From positions 1,922,001 through 1,986,000 of the forward strand of contig NZ_PRDL01000001.1 of assembly GCF_015182315.1 (NCBI RefSeq): a DNA stretch of 64,000 nt, given 5' to 3'. This stretch comes from Cellvibrio polysaccharolyticus (GTDB lineage: Bacteria > Pseudomonadota > Gammaproteobacteria > Pseudomonadales > Cellvibrionaceae). The notes beneath the pieces were generated by a model that was given only the letters and a program-made list of their open reading frames with translations, searched no databases and was not told where the DNA came from. The position numbers and the translations under genes were made by a program. Position 1 is the first letter of the stretch. The number at the start of each line of letters is the position of its first letter. Positions 62,415 to 64,000 of the stretch are shown here, in pieces.

Positions 62415-64000
62415 TTATTGCAGTGGCGGGTAAGCATTTTGCAGCAGAATATCAAAGGCTTCATGGAACCAGCGACCGGCATGAGGTGCGCCTGGAATGG
62501 CACCGGTCAGCGTTCCATTCACGGTAGTGAAGGTGGGGTCACAGAAACGGTCAAACCCTTTGGCCGGATCAACCGGATCAATAATCCCGGCGGATGCAAC
62601 ACCATCAGACTCACCCGGTGGTTTCACCCACACGTAAGCATCAATACCTGGCTCCGGCGCTACGGTTGGGCGTTCGCCAATACCGCCATACTGATTACAC
62701 CAGTTACCGCGATGTACACGGCCATCGACTTTGGAGTTGTTCACGAACACATCGAGAATATTGCTGGTTGATGCAACGGTAGGACGGTTGGGGCCGCCCC
62801 AGCCATTACGTGAGGTATCTACCAGCATGCCAATGGTGCTCGGGAAGCCCAACTGGATCATGCGGTTGCGCCAGGCTTGTACAAAGCTCACTTCACTGAA
62901 ATGGTAATTCCACTCGTAGAAGGTTGCCGAGCGCACCGGGTTGCCGCCACCTGGCATGGTGCTGTTGACCAGTGAGTCGAGGAACGGCTCGCGCAGCGGT
63001 GTGTAACCGGCGGTGTTGGACACAAAACCGGCAATGCTATCGACGCCTTTTTCTGCACCTTTAATGGCATTGGCAATCAGCGTTGATGCCTGGGTGAAGT
63101 TGTTCTCCCAGCCCAACCAGCCGGAGTGGCCGATATCAATATAGCTGTAGACGTTTGGCAATTTACCCAGCTCTGTCAGGGTGTGACGGGTACCATCAAC
63201 GTATCCACCTGGGCCCGCTGCTTCCTGACATACCGGGTTGGAAATGTTGGTCACCAGATTCGGTAGGGAATCCGGCTCAATAATCGCAATGATACGAATA
63301 TCGCGGTAGTCCGGATCTGAAAGGATGTCGACGATCGGTGCGATGTACTCATTTTTATAACGGTTGAAACCGTCTTCTCTGATGAGCAATTCACCGTTGG
63401 ATGCCAGCGCATGGCAATCGCGGTTGGGCAAATCATAAATAACCACCTGGAACAGGTTGGCGCCCTGATCCAGCGCTGCATCCAGATGCTCGCGAAGGCC
63501 CAGTTGTGATGGATCTTGTGGCGCAATCGCGCCAATGCGATCCATCCATACCGCTGTGCTCACATCAGCAATAGCGGCGCCGCCAGAGGCGAGTGCATTT
63601 GCTGCCCAGTCCTGGTTGATATACCAGTTAGCGCCCACAAAGGGGTTGTCCATGCGATCACTCCAGTCGCCGGGATTGCCTGGTGTGCTGCTGGAAGATG
63701 CACTGCTTACCGAGCTTTGCGAACTCACTGAACTTTCCGAGCTGGCCGAGCTGGCCGAGCTTTCCGAACTCACCGAACTTTCTGAACTGACAGAGCTTTC
63801 GGAGCTTACAGAACTTTCTGAACTGCTTGAGCTTGATGAAGCGCTGGAAACAGGCGTGCTGCTAACGCTGCTGGAACTTTGCGCGCTGCCGCATACATTC
63901 CCCGTTACCGTCGGAATTTCAGCAGTGCCGGTTGGTTTTATTCCCTGAAAACCGAACTCGGCGGTCTGGCCCGGTTGAATGGTTCCGTTCCAGCCCAGGT
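62415..64000 (-). CDS. secreted GH6 cellulase with CBM2 (5' end outside the window)
   Basis: At least 528 residues are visible; the start lies beyond position 64000. The visible N-terminal part is the end of a family 2 cellulose-binding module (LGWNGTIQPGQTAEFGFQG), then ~50 residues of repeated SSESSVSSESS linker (63700-63870). The GH6 domain begins near NPFVGANWYINQDWA and has YDLPNRDCHALAS and AIIEPDSLPNLVTN, where the aspartate in EPDS is the catalytic acid. GH6 enzymes act on cellulose from the non-reducing end (cellobiohydrolase) or internally; which applies is not clear from sequence. An ATG inside the linker (63773) is not the true start. Confidence 0.93.
   Translation of the reverse strand, partial: LGWNGTIQPGQTAEFGFQGIKPTGTAEIPTVTGNVCGSAQSSSSVSSTPVSSASSSSSSSESSVSSESSVSSESSVSSESSASSASSESSVSSQSSVSSASSSSTPGNPGDWSDRMDNPFVGANWYINQDWAANALASGGAAIADVSTAVWMDRIGAIAPQDPSQLGLREHLDAALDQGANLFQVVIYDLPNRDCHALASNGELLIREDGFNRYKNEYIAPIVDILSDPDYRDIRIIAIIEPDSLPNLVTNISNPVCQEAAGPGGYVDGTRHTLTELGKLPNVYSYIDIGHSGWLGWENNFTQASTLIANAIKGAEKGVDSIAGFVSNTAGYTPLREPFLDSLVNSTMPGGGNPVRSATFYEWNYHFSEVSFVQAWRNRMIQLGFPSTIGMLVDTSRNGWGGPNRPTVASTSNILDVFVNNSKVDGRVHRGNWCNQYGGIGERPTVAPEPGIDAYVWVKPPGESDGVASAGIIDPVDPAKGFDRFCDPTFTTVNGTLTGAIPGAPHAGRWFHEAFDILLQNAYPPLQ

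Noticed and set aside
63535..63948. Plus-strand frame encoding repeated Glu-Leu-Ser-Glu-Leu
   Set aside because: It is the antisense of the GH6 serine-linker and catalytic region; the repeat comes from the linker codons.

Overview
The window looks like a chromosomal stretch of a Cellvibrio-like, polysaccharide-degrading gammaproteobacterium (Cellvibrionaceae). This rests on moderate GC in the housekeeping genes, two secreted cellulases at the right end (GH5 and GH6, each with a family 2 cellulose-binding module), and long poly-serine linkers in four exported proteins (GH5, GH6, PhoX and an AstE/AspA-like protein). No phage structural genes, CRISPR array, rRNA operon or replication origin were seen.

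Layout. (1) 0.15-3.5 kb: an ECF42-type sigma factor diverges from cobU. A ZIP-like membrane protein gene follows, flanked on its other side by a diverged 3' fragment of cobU. (2) 3.67-9.35 kb: a cluster of integron gene cassettes on the minus strand without an integrase (CALIN-type). It holds two well-formed attC sites, one attC split by a decayed IS110-family element, one degenerate attC, and a 270-bp direct repeat at two places. Four cassette genes are present: a two-helix membrane protein, a small membrane-anchored protein, a DUF218 protein, and a HEPN-motif protein preceded by a tRNA-like gene with an oversized anticodon loop. (3) 9.4-24.2 kb: core genes, namely trmA, a sensor kinase, tRNA-Val, tRNA-Asp, a 27-codon acidic ORF, a coiled-coil protein, an ACC deaminase/D-cysteine desulfhydrase-like enzyme, DUF1853, nadK, a metallophosphatase, glpG, a YeaC-like gene, pepN and the exported AstE/AspA-like protein. 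(4) 24.4-27.9 kb: an AT-rich three-gene operon encoding ZorA-like, ZorB-like and HNH proteins, a type II Zorya-like anti-phage system. (5) 28-56.5 kb: core metabolism and envelope genes, namely an EVE protein, rnb, gabD, two chemoreceptors, a shikimate kinase, Lrp, adk, yjbQ, HopJ, malic enzyme, fadBA, a lytic transglycosylase, a uracil-DNA glycosylase-like protein, CvpA, PhoX with an upstream Pho box, an EamA transporter and purU. (6) 56.7-60.8 kb: three poorly known genes, namely an exported CxxCH protein, a homologue of the N-terminal half of VioB, and an unknown. (7) 60.8-64 kb: Cel5- and Cel6-type cellulases, the latter running off the window.

How the genes work together. fadB and fadA form the fatty acid beta-oxidation complex. 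The three Zorya genes are tightly packed and almost certainly act together as a membrane motor plus nuclease. The two cellulases combine an endo-acting and a GH6 activity for outward cellulose digestion. phoX carries its own PhoB site, so it should answer to phosphate starvation. The least explained regions are the cassette cluster, especially the tRNA-like/HEPN cassette, and the VioB-N-like cluster.
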